DNA from: Candidatus Omnitrophota bacterium
Lineage (GTDB): Bacteria; Omnitrophota; Gorgyraeia; 1-14-0-20-64-10
Assembly: GCA_016177405.1 (NCBI GenBank)
Contig: JACOVG010000033.1
Span: 1 to 41,485, forward strand
Direction of reading: 5' to 3'
DNA: 41,485 nucleotides
In this document: positions 21,944-30,246 of the stretch, piece after piece
Numbering within the stretch: the stretch's first letter is position 1
Layout: every line of letters begins with the position of its first letter
The notes under the pieces: model-generated
Databases searched by the model: none
What the model was told of the DNA's origin: nothing
The model's input: only the letters and a program-made list of their open reading frames with translations
Position numbers and translations under genes: made by a program

Positions 21944-22867
21944 TTAAGGGAGATAGCTTCCGAAAGAGGCCTGACGATCCGGCTCCAGCCGAAGGCGCTC
22001 CTTAAGCCCGATCTCCCGAACCGCCCTTCCCGTTCCCGGGCCTTCGATCAGCTGTCCCCCTCCCGCGTAGAGCATGACGTGGCTGACCCGTTCGATATCT
22101 TTCGGATCGTGGAGGAAGACCAGATCCCCCGCCTGAAGAGATTCCATCGCGATCGGGCGGGCCTTCATCCATTGTTCGTGGGCATCGCGGGGGACGGAAA
22201 GACCGTTGGCCTGATAGACCAACCCCGCAAGTCCGGAGCAGTCGACGGCGCGAGCCGAGCGCCCGCCCCAGAGGTACGGATCTCCGATGAAGAGCCGGGC
22301 GGTCCGGACCAATCGGGCCCGCAGGGCGGCAGGGTCGGCCGTTTCTTCCAGGGGGGCGGCCTCCCGCGCTTGAATCCAGCCGGTTGCGCCGGTGAGCAGC
22401 CGGAGTTTCCACCAGCCCCGAACGGCTTCAATTCCCATAAGGCGCGTGCCGATGGAAAGGGTCAGGAGCGCTGGGCCGCGGGGTTCCGGCCCGGCGCGCG
22501 CCGCCGCCCATTTCGCGGTCACGACCAGGTTGGGTTTCCAGGAGGGCGGGGGAGCCAGCTCAAGCGCCGACTCCTCGATCCATCCGGGGTAGCCTTCCCA
22601 CCGATGGCCGTGGGTCCACTCGAGCTGTTCGGCCGCGCTCACCCGCGCCCACCCATTTTTCCGCTCCAGCACCTCCACCCGATCCCCATAAAGGAGCTGG
22701 CTCTCTTCCAGCGGGTCGTGCGCCAGGGAGCCGGTGGAGGCGGCAGGCTCTTTTCGCAGGTCCGCCACAGGGACCGCGATCCGCGCGGTCGCGTTCTCCG
22801 CCGGAGCCGCCGAAGCGGGCGCCGCGCCCAGCGCCAGCACCAGACCAAATAAAAACAGGCGAGGCAT
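21944..22867 (-). CDS. NlpC/P60 (C40) cysteine peptidase with SH3 domains
   Basis: A 307-residue exported peptidoglycan hydrolase. A signal peptide (MPRLFLFGLVLALGAAPASA) is followed by two bacterial SH3-like domains (about 30-105 and 112-175: VADLRKEP...GWARVS, and WWKLRLLTGATGWIQA). The C40 domain follows (about 185-307), with catalytic Cys in VDCSGLAGLVYQANG, His in VSHVMLYAG and LIEGPG. It probably cuts the gamma-D-Glu to diamino-acid bond and frees L-Ala-D-Glu, the substrate of the adjacent epimerase. ATG 22867 is about 8 bases from a -10 element, with no Shine-Dalgarno. Confidence 0.9.
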   Translation of the reverse strand: MPRLFLFGLVLALGAAPASAAPAENATARIAVPVADLRKEPAASTGSLAHDPLEESQLLYGDRVEVLERKNGWARVSAAEQLEWTHGHRWEGYPGWIEESALELAPPPSWKPNLVVTAKWAAARAGPEPRGPALLTLSIGTRLMGIEAVRGWWKLRLLTGATGWIQAREAAPLEETADPAALRARLVRTARLFIGDPYLWGGRSARAVDCSGLAGLVYQANGLSVPRDAHEQWMKARPIAMESLQAGDLVFLHDPKDIERVSHVMLYAGGGQLIEGPGTGRAVREIGLKERLRLEPDRQASFGSYLP

Positions 22868-22872
22868 ATCCG

Positions 22873-22886
22873 TCCATTATAATGGA
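22873..22886. promoter_or_regulatory. Palindromic bidirectional -10 element
   Basis: TCCATTATAATGGA is a perfect 14-base palindrome lying between two divergent genes, so TATAAT is present on both strands (plus 22878-22883, minus 22881-22876). No consensus -35 is visible on either side. Both start codons (22867 minus, 22894 plus) lie within about 12 bases, giving near-leaderless transcripts. Confidence 0.5.
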
Positions 22887-22893
22887 TGGCGCG

Positions 22894-23634
22894 ATGAAAT
22901 CCGGTTTGGCGTTCCTTGTTGCGCCGCTGGCGTTTCTTGGCGTTGTGGCGGCCTGCCCGTTCGCCCTCGCCATCTCCGTTGACCGGTTAAACGACCAGGA
23001 GATCGCGCTGCTGACATCCACCGTGAAGGCCCTCGATCCGCTCGTCGCCCAGCGGAAGAAGGCCGGCACGGCGCCCCTGCTCACCTTTGAGGAGCTCTAT
23101 GCCCCGTTGACCGAGGGGCAGAGGGCTTTTCTCGGCCAGATCCGAGGCCTCGACCCGAGCTCGACGGGCGGCTCCAACAGAAAGCTCCCAGCTCCGGATC
23201 CGAAGACCGAGTTCATCCGGCTGGACACCCAATATCTGCCTCGCCAGGCGGCCGAGGCCTACCAGCGGATGATGACCGCCCTGGAGACCGATCTGGGAAA
23301 ACGCCTCCTGGTGGAGTCCGGCTACCGGTCGCCGGCCTACCAGCTGTACCTCTTCATCTTTTACATGCCTAAGCACGATTACTCCATCCGGGAAACGAAC
23401 CGCTTTGTGGCCCTGCCCGGTTTCTCCGAGCACGGCTCGCCCCAGCGCCAGGCGATCGACTTCATCACCCCGCAGGGGATAAGCGGCGAGGATCGTCCCG
23501 AGGAGTTCGAGGAGCTCCAGGAGTACGGCTGGCTTCTTGCGCGCGCCCACGAGTTCGGCTTTTATCTGTCGTATCCACGCGGCGGCCCATCGGCCTTCGA
23601 GCCCTGGCACTGGCACTACGAGGCGGTCGAATGA
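22894..23634 (+). CDS. D-alanyl-D-alanine carboxypeptidase, VanY/M15 family
   Basis: A 246-residue zinc peptidase with an N-terminal signal peptide (about residues 1-26, ending FALA). The M15 core contains VESGYRSPAYQLYLF, then FSEHGSPQRQAIDF with the first His and Asp zinc ligands, and ends FEPWHWHYEAVE with the catalytic region and last zinc His. A mid-protein acidic insert (SGEDRPEEFEELQEYGW) is typical of VanY-like enzymes. ATG 22894 is preferred to ATG 22882, which overlaps the -10. It overlaps the permease gene by ATGA and belongs with the neighbouring peptidoglycan genes. No glycopeptide-resistance genes are nearby, so resistance is not implied. Confidence 0.88.
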   Translation: MKSGLAFLVAPLAFLGVVAACPFALAISVDRLNDQEIALLTSTVKALDPLVAQRKKAGTAPLLTFEELYAPLTEGQRAFLGQIRGLDPSSTGGSNRKLPAPDPKTEFIRLDTQYLPRQAAEAYQRMMTALETDLGKRLLVESGYRSPAYQLYLFIFYMPKHDYSIRETNRFVALPGFSEHGSPQRQAIDFITPQGISGEDRPEEFEELQEYGWLLARAHEFGFYLSYPRGGPSAFEPWHWHYEAVE

Positions 23635-24956
23635 CCCAGCTTCGCCGCTCCCTGGGGGCGATGGACGCGACGGCGCTGGTGGTCGGCTGCGTCATCGGCG
23701 CCGGGATCTTCCGGACGGCCGCCTCCATCGCCGGATACCTTCATTCGCCGGGCCAGATCATGGCGGTGTGGCTGGCCGGCGGGATCATCTCCTTCTGCGG
23801 GGCCCTCTGCTACGCCGAGCTGGGGGCCGCCTACCCCAAGACCGGCGGCGACTTTGTGTATCTGGCGAAGGCCTACGGGCGGGGCGTGGGGTTTGTCTTC
23901 GGATGGACCAAGATCTTCACCGAGCGGGTCGGAACCATTGCCGTCCTGGGTTTTGTCTTTGCCGAGTATCTGGGCTTCCTCCTGCCCTATGGAGCGGCGG
24001 GAACGAAGTGGGCGGCCGCCGCGGCGATTGGCCTTCTCACCCTGGCCAACGCGGCCGGCATTCAGGTGGGCAAGGAGGTTCAGAACCTCTTCGCGGCGAT
24101 CAAGGTGCTGGCCCTGCTGGGCATCATCGCCGTGGGGGCGGCCACGGCCGGCGCCGTGAGCTCTTCCGACGTCCTTCGCGTGGAATCGATGGACCCAACG
24201 GCCTTAAGCTCCTTTGGCGTGGCCCTGGTTTTTGTCCTGTGGACCTACGGGGGCTGGACCGAGTCCTCTTACGTGGCCGAGGAGATCCGCGACCCCGAGC
24301 GCAACCTTCCCTTATCCATCCTGGCGGGGCTGGCCCTGGTGACGGCGCTCTACCTGGCGGTCAACTGGGTGTACCTGACGCACATCCCTTTAAGCGAGAT
24401 GCCCGGCCGTCCCCTGGTGGCGGCCGAGGTGATGCGCGCCGCCTTAGGATCGGTCGGAGGGGGCGTCACCGCCCTCATGGTGGCCTGCTCCGCCTTTGGG
24501 GCCTTAAACGGCTACATCCTGACCAGCGGCCGGATCCTCCTGGCGCTGGGGCGGGAGTATCCGCTGTATTCCCGCCTGGCCAAGATCCACCCGCGCTCCG
24601 CCGCCCCGGCGCGGGCCCTGTGGTTCAACGGCTTGCTGGCGGTGCTCCTTGTGGGGTGGGGCACCTTTGACCAGATCGTGACCTACTCCACCGTGGCGAT
24701 CTCCATCTTCTTCGCCATGGCCGCCTTCGCGGTGGTCGTGCTAAGAATCCGGGACCCCGGCACCCCGCGCCCCTACCGGGTCTGGGGCTATCCCGTGACC
24801 CCGCTCCTCTTTGTGGCGGCGATGCTGGCCTTCATCGTCAACATCGTCCTGATGCAGCCCAAGGAGACGCTGGTCGGCTTGGGGCTGGCGGCGCTGGGGA
24901 TCCCGCTTTATTTCTGGCCGCGCCGTCCATTGATTCGCGAATCGGCCAGGGTATAA
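23631..24956 (+). CDS. APC-family amino acid permease
   Basis: A 441-residue transporter with 12 predicted membrane helices. The APC substrate-binding start is GCVIGAGIFRTAASIAG, followed by CYAELGAAYPKTGGDFVYLAKAYG and FVLWTYGGWTESSYVAEEIRDPERNLP. Near the end, RIRDPGTPRPYRVWGYPVTPLLF is typical of the LAT/L-type branch. The substrate is probably an amino acid or small peptide-derived compound; its place after the VanY peptidase suggests uptake of freed cell-wall amino acids. Its TAA stop lies inside the next gene's -10 box. Confidence 0.88.
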   Translation: MTQLRRSLGAMDATALVVGCVIGAGIFRTAASIAGYLHSPGQIMAVWLAGGIISFCGALCYAELGAAYPKTGGDFVYLAKAYGRGVGFVFGWTKIFTERVGTIAVLGFVFAEYLGFLLPYGAAGTKWAAAAAIGLLTLANAAGIQVGKEVQNLFAAIKVLALLGIIAVGAATAGAVSSSDVLRVESMDPTALSSFGVALVFVLWTYGGWTESSYVAEEIRDPERNLPLSILAGLALVTALYLAVNWVYLTHIPLSEMPGRPLVAAEVMRAALGSVGGGVTALMVACSAFGALNGYILTSGRILLALGREYPLYSRLAKIHPRSAAPARALWFNGLLAVLLVGWGTFDQIVTYSTVAISIFFAMAAFAVVVLRIRDPGTPRPYRVWGYPVTPLLFVAAMLAFIVNIVLMQPKETLVGLGLAALGIPLYFWPRRPLIRESARV

Positions 24957-24957
24957 T
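24930..24957 (+). promoter_or_regulatory. Sigma-70-type promoter of the transglutaminase-like gene
   Basis: TTGATT (24930-24935), 16 bases, TATAAT (24952-24957). The expected transcript start near 24964 excludes the ATG at 24956 and supports ATG 24983, which has AAGAGG at 24973-24978. Confidence 0.6.
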
Positions 24958-24982
24958 GGGCTCGCGTACCCCAAGAGGTCCC

Positions 24983-25987
24983 ATGAAGAAACTTCCTGTC
25001 TTTTTATTCCTTGCCGCGGCCGCAGCCCTTGCCCCCGCCCCAAGCTCCTGCACCGATTCGATCCGCGCCTTCGAGGTCCGGTACGAGGTTCGTCTTCCCG
25101 AAATCCCCCCGCGGGCCAAGGAGCTCAAGATCTGGATTCCCTTGGCGGTTTCAGACGAGGCGCAAAAAATCCGCCGCCGGGTCATCGAGACCGCTTATCC
25201 CTACCAGGTGACCCAGGACCCGGAGTACGGCAACGACATCCTCTTCCTTTTCCTCCAGAAACCCCTTCCGGCCAGTCTCGAGCTTTCGGTGGAGTATGAA
25301 GCGGAAACCCAGGAGATCCGAGCCCCATGGGAGAAGGCGGCCTCCCCCCTCCCCGAAAGGGTGGCCCGGGAGCTCGGCCTTTACCTGGATTCCAATCGGC
25401 TGATGGTGGTGAACGACCAGGTCCGCGAATTGGCCGGGGCCGTCACGGCCGGGGCCCGGACTCCGGCCGAGCGCGCCCACGCGATCTACCGCTACGTGAT
25501 TGAAACGATGCGGTACGACAAGGAGACCCCCGGATGGGGTGAGGGGGATACCTTAAGGGCCTGCGACGTGGGGGCCGGCAACTGCACCGACTTCCACTCC
25601 CTCTTCATCTCGCTGGCCCGGGCCTCCGGGATCCCGGCCCGCTTCCAGATCGGGATTCCGGTGCCGGCCGAGCCGGCGGGAGAAATCCCCGGCTACCATT
25701 GCTGGGCGGAATTTTATCTGGAGGGGCCCGGATGGATCCCGGTGGACGCCTCCGAGGCCTGGAAACACCAGGAGAGAAAAGAGTATTACTTCGGCACGCA
25801 CGATCCGAACCGCCTGGCGGTCAGCCGCGGCCGGGACATCCGGCTGAACCCCAAGCCCTCCGCCGGCGGCTTGGTGAACATCTTTTTCTTCCCGTACGTG
25901 GAGGTGGATGGGAAGTCTGTCGAGAAGGAGAAGGTCGAGACACGATTTAAATTTCGCGATCTAGCCAAAAAGGAGCCTGCCGCATGA
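24983..25987 (+). CDS. Exported transglutaminase-like domain protein
   Basis: A 334-residue protein. The signal peptide is MKKLPVFLFLAAAAALAPAPSSC, with a possible lipobox at SSC. An N-terminal beta domain precedes the papain-like transglutaminase core. The catalytic triad is visible as Cys201 (GAGNCTDFHSLF), His239 (IPGYHCWAEFY) and Asp255 (WIPVDASEA). Members act as periplasmic peptidases or amidases rather than true crosslinkers. It has its own promoter and overlaps the following lipoprotein gene by ATGA. The substrate is unknown. Confidence 0.88.
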   Translation: MKKLPVFLFLAAAAALAPAPSSCTDSIRAFEVRYEVRLPEIPPRAKELKIWIPLAVSDEAQKIRRRVIETAYPYQVTQDPEYGNDILFLFLQKPLPASLELSVEYEAETQEIRAPWEKAASPLPERVARELGLYLDSNRLMVVNDQVRELAGAVTAGARTPAERAHAIYRYVIETMRYDKETPGWGEGDTLRACDVGAGNCTDFHSLFISLARASGIPARFQIGIPVPAEPAGEIPGYHCWAEFYLEGPGWIPVDASEAWKHQERKEYYFGTHDPNRLAVSRGRDIRLNPKPSAGGLVNIFFFPYVEVDGKSVEKEKVETRFKFRDLAKKEPAA

Positions 25988-26400
25988 AACGCAAAGAAAT
26001 GGTCATCGCGGGTTTGGGCCTGTTTTTACTTGCCGCTTGCAGCTCGCCGCTTGCCTGGGCCGAGCCCACGGCCGACGAGCTTCGCCAAACGATCCGCGAC
26101 TACATCGCGAGGCAGGAGCAGGCCCTGGGAACCTTCACGGTCCCGGACCCCAGGGACGGCAAGGGGATGTTGAGGACCTTGACCCTCGTCCGGGTCCACG
26201 AGCGGGTGGGTAAGACCGGCAACTATTACTACTCCTGCACCGACATGAAGGACGCGGCAAGCGGCGACGAGCTGGATCTGGACTTCGACGTCTCCGATAC
26301 CGATGGGAAGCTTCAGGTGGTGGCGGTGCGCATCCACAAGGACAACGGCAAGCCGCGCTACACCTACGACGCCAACGATAACCTGGTTCCATTGTCATAA
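25984..26400 (+). CDS. Small lipoprotein of unknown function
   Basis: A 138-residue protein whose signal has a clear lipobox LLAAC (Cys19), so it is probably lipid-anchored in the envelope. The mature part starts helical (TADELRQTIRDYIARQEQALG). A compact beta domain follows, with TLTLVRVHERVGKTGNYYYSCTDMKD, LDLDFDVSDTDGKLQVVAVRIHKDNGKPRYTYD. I do not recognise the family. It overlaps the transglutaminase-like gene by four bases and is probably co-expressed with it. A palindrome that could stop transcription follows immediately. Confidence 0.8.
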   Translation: MKRKEMVIAGLGLFLLAACSSPLAWAEPTADELRQTIRDYIARQEQALGTFTVPDPRDGKGMLRTLTLVRVHERVGKTGNYYYSCTDMKDAASGDELDLDFDVSDTDGKLQVVAVRIHKDNGKPRYTYDANDNLVPLS

Positions 26401-26406
26401 ACGTTA

Positions 26407-26432
26407 GGGTGCCAGGATTTATCCTGGCACCC
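26407..26432. repeat. Dispersed palindrome, copy 3
   Basis: GGGTGCCAGGAT (26407-26418), spacer TT, ATCCTGGCACCC (26421-26432): perfect 12-base arms, differing from copy 2 at one arm position and in the spacer. It sits 6 bases after the lipoprotein stop and just before the ribosome site of the next gene, so it may attenuate read-through. Confidence 0.85.
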
Positions 26433-26447
26433 CCAAGGGGAGGAATC

Positions 26448-26639
26448 ATGGCCAAACTCAAAAAGAATCAGCTTGTCACCCTGGTCATCGTCGTGGGCCT
26501 GGCCCTTCTTTTCGCCTACTGGGTCAGGCAAGGCCAACAGAAGGCGGCCAAGGAGCACGGCGGCGTCGCGGTCCAGGAGCACGGCGGCAAGGAGCCTGGG
26601 GGTAAAGAGCACGGGGGCAAGGAGCACGCCGGACACTAG
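26448..26639 (+). CDS. Small membrane-anchored EHGGKE-repeat protein
   Basis: A 63-residue protein. A short basic start (MAKLKKNQ) leads into one membrane helix (about 9-26, LVTLVIVVGLALLFAYWV). The tail repeats E-H-G-G: KEHGGVAVQEHGGKEPGG and so on, ending in H. AAGGGGAGG at 26435-26443 selects ATG 26448. The His/Glu-rich repeat could bind metal ions. The same EHGGKEHGG string appears in the small exported protein at 33188-33454, seven kilobases away. Function unknown. Confidence 0.72.
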   Translation: MAKLKKNQLVTLVIVVGLALLFAYWVRQGQQKAAKEHGGVAVQEHGGKEPGGKEHGGKEHAGH

Positions 26640-26652
26640 GGCCAGCTTCTAG

Positions 26653-27267
26653 TTGAAGGACACCCCCGGTGCTTACAACCGCCTGGCCGATCGCTACAAC
26701 CGGCGTTGGGATAGCTACCTCGAGGAAAGTCTGGGAAGGGCCCTGCGGCTCATAGAAGCGCGGGGCCCTTTTTCTCTGCTGGATGTGGGCTGCGGCACCG
26801 GCCTCTTCCTGGAAAGGCTGCTTCTTAAGTTTCCCGAGGCTTCGTTCAACGGCATTGATCCCTCCCCTGGCATGCTGGGAAAAGCCCAAGAGAAGCTTTC
26901 CGGGCAGCCCCGCGTGAGACTCAAGCTGGCCTTTGCCGAGGCCCTCCCCTTCGAGGGGGCTGTCTTCGACTGGGTGGTGTGCGTGAATGACCTCCACGCC
27001 TTTCGCAGTCCCAAGAAGGCGGCGCACGAGATGTTCCGGGTCCTCAAGCCAGGCGGGCGTATTCTTTTGCTCGACTGGTGCCGCGACTCCTGGATGGGGA
27101 AGATTGTAAACTGCTTCTTCGCCTGGCTTGACCCCGCCCACGTTTGGATGTACACCACGGCCGAGATGAAGAATTTCCTCGCCGCCCAGGGGTTTGAAAT
27201 CGCGCGCCTGGAGCGATTCCGCTTGAGGCTGTGGGAGATGGCTGCCTTGGTGGGCGTGAAGGCTTAG
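26653..27267 (+). CDS. Class I SAM-dependent methyltransferase
   Basis: A 204-residue methyltransferase of the Methyltransf_11 type. Motif I is FSLLDVGCGTGLFLERLL, then FNGIDPSPGMLGKAQEKL, AEALPFEGAVFDWVVCVNDLHAF and FRVLKPGGRILLLDWCRDSW. The C-terminal half has VWMYTTAEMKNFLAAQGFEI. The start appears to be TTG 26653, as no ATG or GTG lies before the conserved N-terminus, and it has no good Shine-Dalgarno. The substrate is not apparent; MenG/UbiE-like and small-molecule enzymes share this layout. The next gene starts directly after the stop. Confidence 0.85.
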   Translation: MKDTPGAYNRLADRYNRRWDSYLEESLGRALRLIEARGPFSLLDVGCGTGLFLERLLLKFPEASFNGIDPSPGMLGKAQEKLSGQPRVRLKLAFAEALPFEGAVFDWVVCVNDLHAFRSPKKAAHEMFRVLKPGGRILLLDWCRDSWMGKIVNCFFAWLDPAHVWMYTTAEMKNFLAAQGFEIARLERFRLRLWEMAALVGVKA

Positions 27268-29415
27268 GTGACGGCTTTAACCAGGGGCTTCCTTGGCCTG
27301 GTCCTTCTCGTTGCGGTAGTCTGGAGGGCGCAAGAGGTTTACGCCGTGAAGACGAATCGTCTGGCCCAAGAGAAGAGCCCTTATCTTCTGCAGCACGCCC
27401 ACAATCCGGTGGACTGGTATCCCTGGGGGGAGGAGGCCTGGGCCAAGGCCAAAAAGGAGGACAAGCCGATCTTTCTGTCGATCGGCTACTCCACCTGCCA
27501 CTGGTGCCACGTGATGGAGCGGGAATCCTTCTCCGATCCGGCGACGGCCGCGATCCTGAACGAGCACTTTGTTCCGATCAAGGTGGACCGGGAGGAGCGG
27601 CCGGACGTGGACGCTCTGTACATGCAGGCGGTGATCCAAATGACCGGCCAGGGCGGCTGGCCGCTGACCGTTATCCTTACCCCCGAGCTCAAGCCCTTCT
27701 ACGGGGGCACCTACTTTCCGCCCGACGACCGGTGGGGCAGGCCGGGCTTGAAATCCCTCTTGAATGGGATCGCCGCCGCCTGGCGCGAGCGCCGGGGAGA
27801 GCTGATTCACACCGGAGAATCTTTGACCCAGGCCCTTCAGGCGGCGGAGCTGGCGCGCGGCGCGGGCTCCCTTCCGATCGATGAATCCCTGCTGGCCCAG
27901 GCCTTCGAGCTCTCCCGCGCCAGCTTCGATGAAACTTACGGCGGCTTTGGCTCGGCCCCGAAATTTCCCCAGGCCCACTCCCTCTCCTTTCTGCTTCGCT
28001 TCTGGAAGAGAAGCAAAGATCCGCGGGCTCTTGAGATGGTGGAGAAGACCTTGATCGAGATGCGCCGAGGAGGGATGTACGACCATCTGGGAGGCGGCTT
28101 CCACCGCTACTCCACCGACCGCCAGTGGCGCGTCCCCCACTTTGAGAAGATGCTTTACGACCAGGCGATCCTGGCCCGTGCCTACTTAGAGGCCTATCAG
28201 GCAACCGGCCGCTCGGCCTATGCCCAGATTGCCCGGGAGATCTTTGAGTACGTCCTTCGGGATCTCACCTCGCCCGAGGGGAGCTTCTACTGCGCCGAGG
28301 ATGCCGACAGCGCGGAAGAAGGTGAGGGGGAGAAGAAAGAGGGGGCCTTCTATCTCTGGACCAAGGCCGAGATCGAGAAGCTCCTGACGCCCGAACAGGC
28401 CAAACTCTTTTGTGCCGTCTATGGGATAGAAGCGCGGGGCAACGCCATCAACGATCCGACAGGTGAGCTCCAAGGGAAAAACGTTCTTTTTCAAGTCAAG
28501 CCGCAAGAGGCGCCGGCCCAGCTTGACCAGGCCAAGGCGATCCTCCTTTCCGCGCGAGCCCAAAGGCCAAGGCCCCACCTGGACGACAAGGTCTTGACCG
28601 ACTGGAACGGCCTGATGATCTCGGCGCTGGCCTTGGGCTCCCGCGTGCTCGAGGAACCCCACTACGCCCAGGCCGCGCGCAAGGCCGCCGATTTCATCCT
28701 GAAGCGGATGGTCCGGAAGGATGGGCGGCTGTTGCATGCCTTCCGGCAGGGGCCCTCCGGCGTTCCGGGTACCCTGGAGGATTACGCCTTCTTTGTCACG
28801 GGGCTGGTGGATCTTTACGAGGCCACCTTCGAGCCAAGGTATCTGACCGAGGCGAAACGGTTGACCGGCGAGATGGTTCGCCTCTTCTGGGATGAGGCCA
28901 AGGGGGGCTTTTTCATGACCGGCTCGGATGCCGAACAACTCCTTGTTCGCCAGAAGGAGCTTTACGATGGAGCAATTCCCTCGGGCAACTCGGTAGCGGC
29001 CCTCGCCCTCCTGCGCGTGGGGCGCCTCACACAGGATTCCGGCTTTGAAGCGAAGGCCAAACAGCTTTTTGAGACCTTCTCGGCCGAGCTTCGCCAGAAT
29101 CCCTCGGCCTACACGCAGTCCCTGATCGCGCTGGATTTCGCCCTGGGGCCTTCCAAGGAGATTGTGATCGCGGGCAAAGAAGCAGATCCTGCCACCCAGG
29201 AGATGGTTCGGGCTCTCTATTCCACCTTTCTGCCAAACAAGGTGGTTGCTCTTCACCCTTCAGGCCCAGCCGGACAAGCGATCGAGGCGCTGGTTCCCTT
29301 CTTAAAGGAGCAGGTGGCGCTTGCGGGCAAGCCCACCGCCTACGTCTGCCAGAACTACACCTGCGATCTTCCTGTCACGACTGCGGATGATCTCCGCGGC
29401 CTCCTGGCCCAGTGA
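27268..29415 (+). CDS. Thioredoxin-domain DUF255 protein (YyaL/SSP411 family), possibly exported
   Basis: A 715-residue protein. The DUF255 thioredoxin-like domain begins [21 protein letters not shown], with [16 protein letters not shown] at the CxxC. It is followed by a six-hairpin (alpha/alpha)6 glycosidase-like barrel containing [36 protein letters not shown] and [15 protein letters not shown]. It ends [14 protein letters not shown]. Relatives usually start at the NRL segment and are cytosolic. Here GTG 27268 adds a signal-like helix ([19 protein letters not shown]). An inner GTG at 27346 with AGAGG upstream would give the usual cytosolic form. Its biochemical role is not established. Confidence 0.88.
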   Translation: MTALTRGFLGLVLLVAVVWRAQEVYAVKTNRLAQEKSPYLLQHAHNPVDWYPWGEEAWAKAKKEDKPIFLSIGYSTCHWCHVMERESFSDPATAAILNEHFVPIKVDREERPDVDALYMQAVIQMTGQGGWPLTVILTPELKPFYGGTYFPPDDRWGRPGLKSLLNGIAAAWRERRGELIHTGESLTQALQAAELARGAGSLPIDESLLAQAFELSRASFDETYGGFGSAPKFPQAHSLSFLLRFWKRSKDPRALEMVEKTLIEMRRGGMYDHLGGGFHRYSTDRQWRVPHFEKMLYDQAILARAYLEAYQATGRSAYAQIAREIFEYVLRDLTSPEGSFYCAEDADSAEEGEGEKKEGAFYLWTKAEIEKLLTPEQAKLFCAVYGIEARGNAINDPTGELQGKNVLFQVKPQEAPAQLDQAKAILLSARAQRPRPHLDDKVLTDWNGLMISALALGSRVLEEPHYAQAARKAADFILKRMVRKDGRLLHAFRQGPSGVPGTLEDYAFFVTGLVDLYEATFEPRYLTEAKRLTGEMVRLFWDEAKGGFFMTGSDAEQLLVRQKELYDGAIPSGNSVAALALLRVGRLTQDSGFEAKAKQLFETFSAELRQNPSAYTQSLIALDFALGPSKEIVIAGKEADPATQEMVRALYSTFLPNKVVALHPSGPAGQAIEALVPFLKEQVALAGKPTAYVCQNYTCDLPVTTADDLRGLLAQ

Positions 29416-29425
29416 GCATCCGGCC

Positions 29426-29893
29426 TTAGCGGCCCAGCGCTTTTTGCACCGCCCGCGCCACATTCCCCAAACAGCAGGAGCCCTGGGGGTTGGTCACCTC
29501 GCAGGAGCAGTTTCCGGCCTTGACCTGGGCCTTGATCTGTTCGATGACGGTGCTCTTGCCGGTCGCCTGAATCTCCGCGCGGATCTTCTCCGGCGTCCAG
29601 CCAAAGCAGTAGCAGGCCGGCACGGCGGGATTGTTCGGCTCTTTGGCTGTGACGGGAACGCTTAAGTCCGCCTTCCGAAAAAGTGCCTCGTTCGGCCGAA
29701 AGTAGACCACGTCACAGCTCGGAGTTCGGCAGAAACAAAACTCCTTGCCCGGGGGAATCCGATGACGCTGGTCCGGCTTGATGAGCGACCCCAGCGTGAT
29801 TCGCGCAACCGGCTTGCCCAGGGCCGCGCAGGTCGGACATTTTGCCGGTCCGCAGGTGACAGGCGGGTGCAGCTCGCAGCAGGCCTCGCTCAT
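29426..29893 (-). CDS. CopZ-like iron-sulfur cluster-binding metallochaperone
   Basis: A 155-residue, Cys-rich protein. The N-terminal zinc/FeS domain (about 1-95) has CCELH, CGPAKCPTCAALGKPV and FCFCRTPSCDVVYF, as in the extra domain of Archaeoglobus CopZ. The C-terminal BFD-like [2Fe-2S] domain (about 105-155) has ACYCFGWTPEKIRAEI, NCSCEV and GSCCLGNV. Such proteins are thought to couple redox to metal delivery. It is the last gene of a mer-like operon and overlaps merT by ATGA, so it probably handles the same metal in the cytosol. Mercury versus copper cannot be settled from sequence. Confidence 0.85.
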   Translation of the reverse strand: MSEACCELHPPVTCGPAKCPTCAALGKPVARITLGSLIKPDQRHRIPPGKEFCFCRTPSCDVVYFRPNEALFRKADLSVPVTAKEPNNPAVPACYCFGWTPEKIRAEIQATGKSTVIEQIKAQVKAGNCSCEVTNPQGSCCLGNVARAVQKALGR

Positions 29894-30240
29894 GGCGGCC
29901 TCTGGCAGGAGACGGCGCAGGCGGCCTTAGCCGCCAGCGGCCCCAGGTGCATGAGGGCAAAGCCAGCCACGACGACCGAGGCGACCGAAAGGATCACCAG
30001 AGCGCCCGCCCCGCCAGGCATCCGGCATTGCGTTGCCTGGCAGCGTTTGGCCTGGGCGAGATACTGCCGCCACCCCAGCCCCAGCAGTACGGCGGCCGCG
30101 GCCACCAGGAGCCACGAGAAGCGGGCGAAGAAAACTCCCGCCCCAAGCCCGCCTAAGCCCGCGGCCGCGAGGGCCGCGGGCCCCAGGCAGCAGGCCGAAG
30201 CGGCGAGGGCCGAACCGATCCCCAACTTCACCGCGTTCAT
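29890..30240 (-). CDS. merT: MerT-like metal-ion transporter
   Basis: A 116-residue protein with about three or four membrane helices. The first helix has the vicinal pair in SALAASACCLGPAALAA, the hallmark of MerT, which passes Hg(II) across the inner membrane. The loop KRCQATQCRM supplies a second Cys pair. A C-terminal helix is followed by CAVSCQRPP. There is no periplasmic MerP gene; the small CPECGACPEV protein lies in its place. It overlaps the metallochaperone gene by four bases. Confidence 0.83.
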   Translation of the reverse strand: MNAVKLGIGSALAASACCLGPAALAAAGLGGLGAGVFFARFSWLLVAAAAVLLGLGWRQYLAQAKRCQATQCRMPGGAGALVILSVASVVVAGFALMHLGPLAAKAACAVSCQRPP

Positions 30241-30246
30241 GGCGGC

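Noticed and set aside
22894-23634. Vancomycin resistance locus
   Set aside because: A VanY-type peptidase alone, next to murein-recycling genes and without vanHAX or a vanRS pair, does not indicate resistance.
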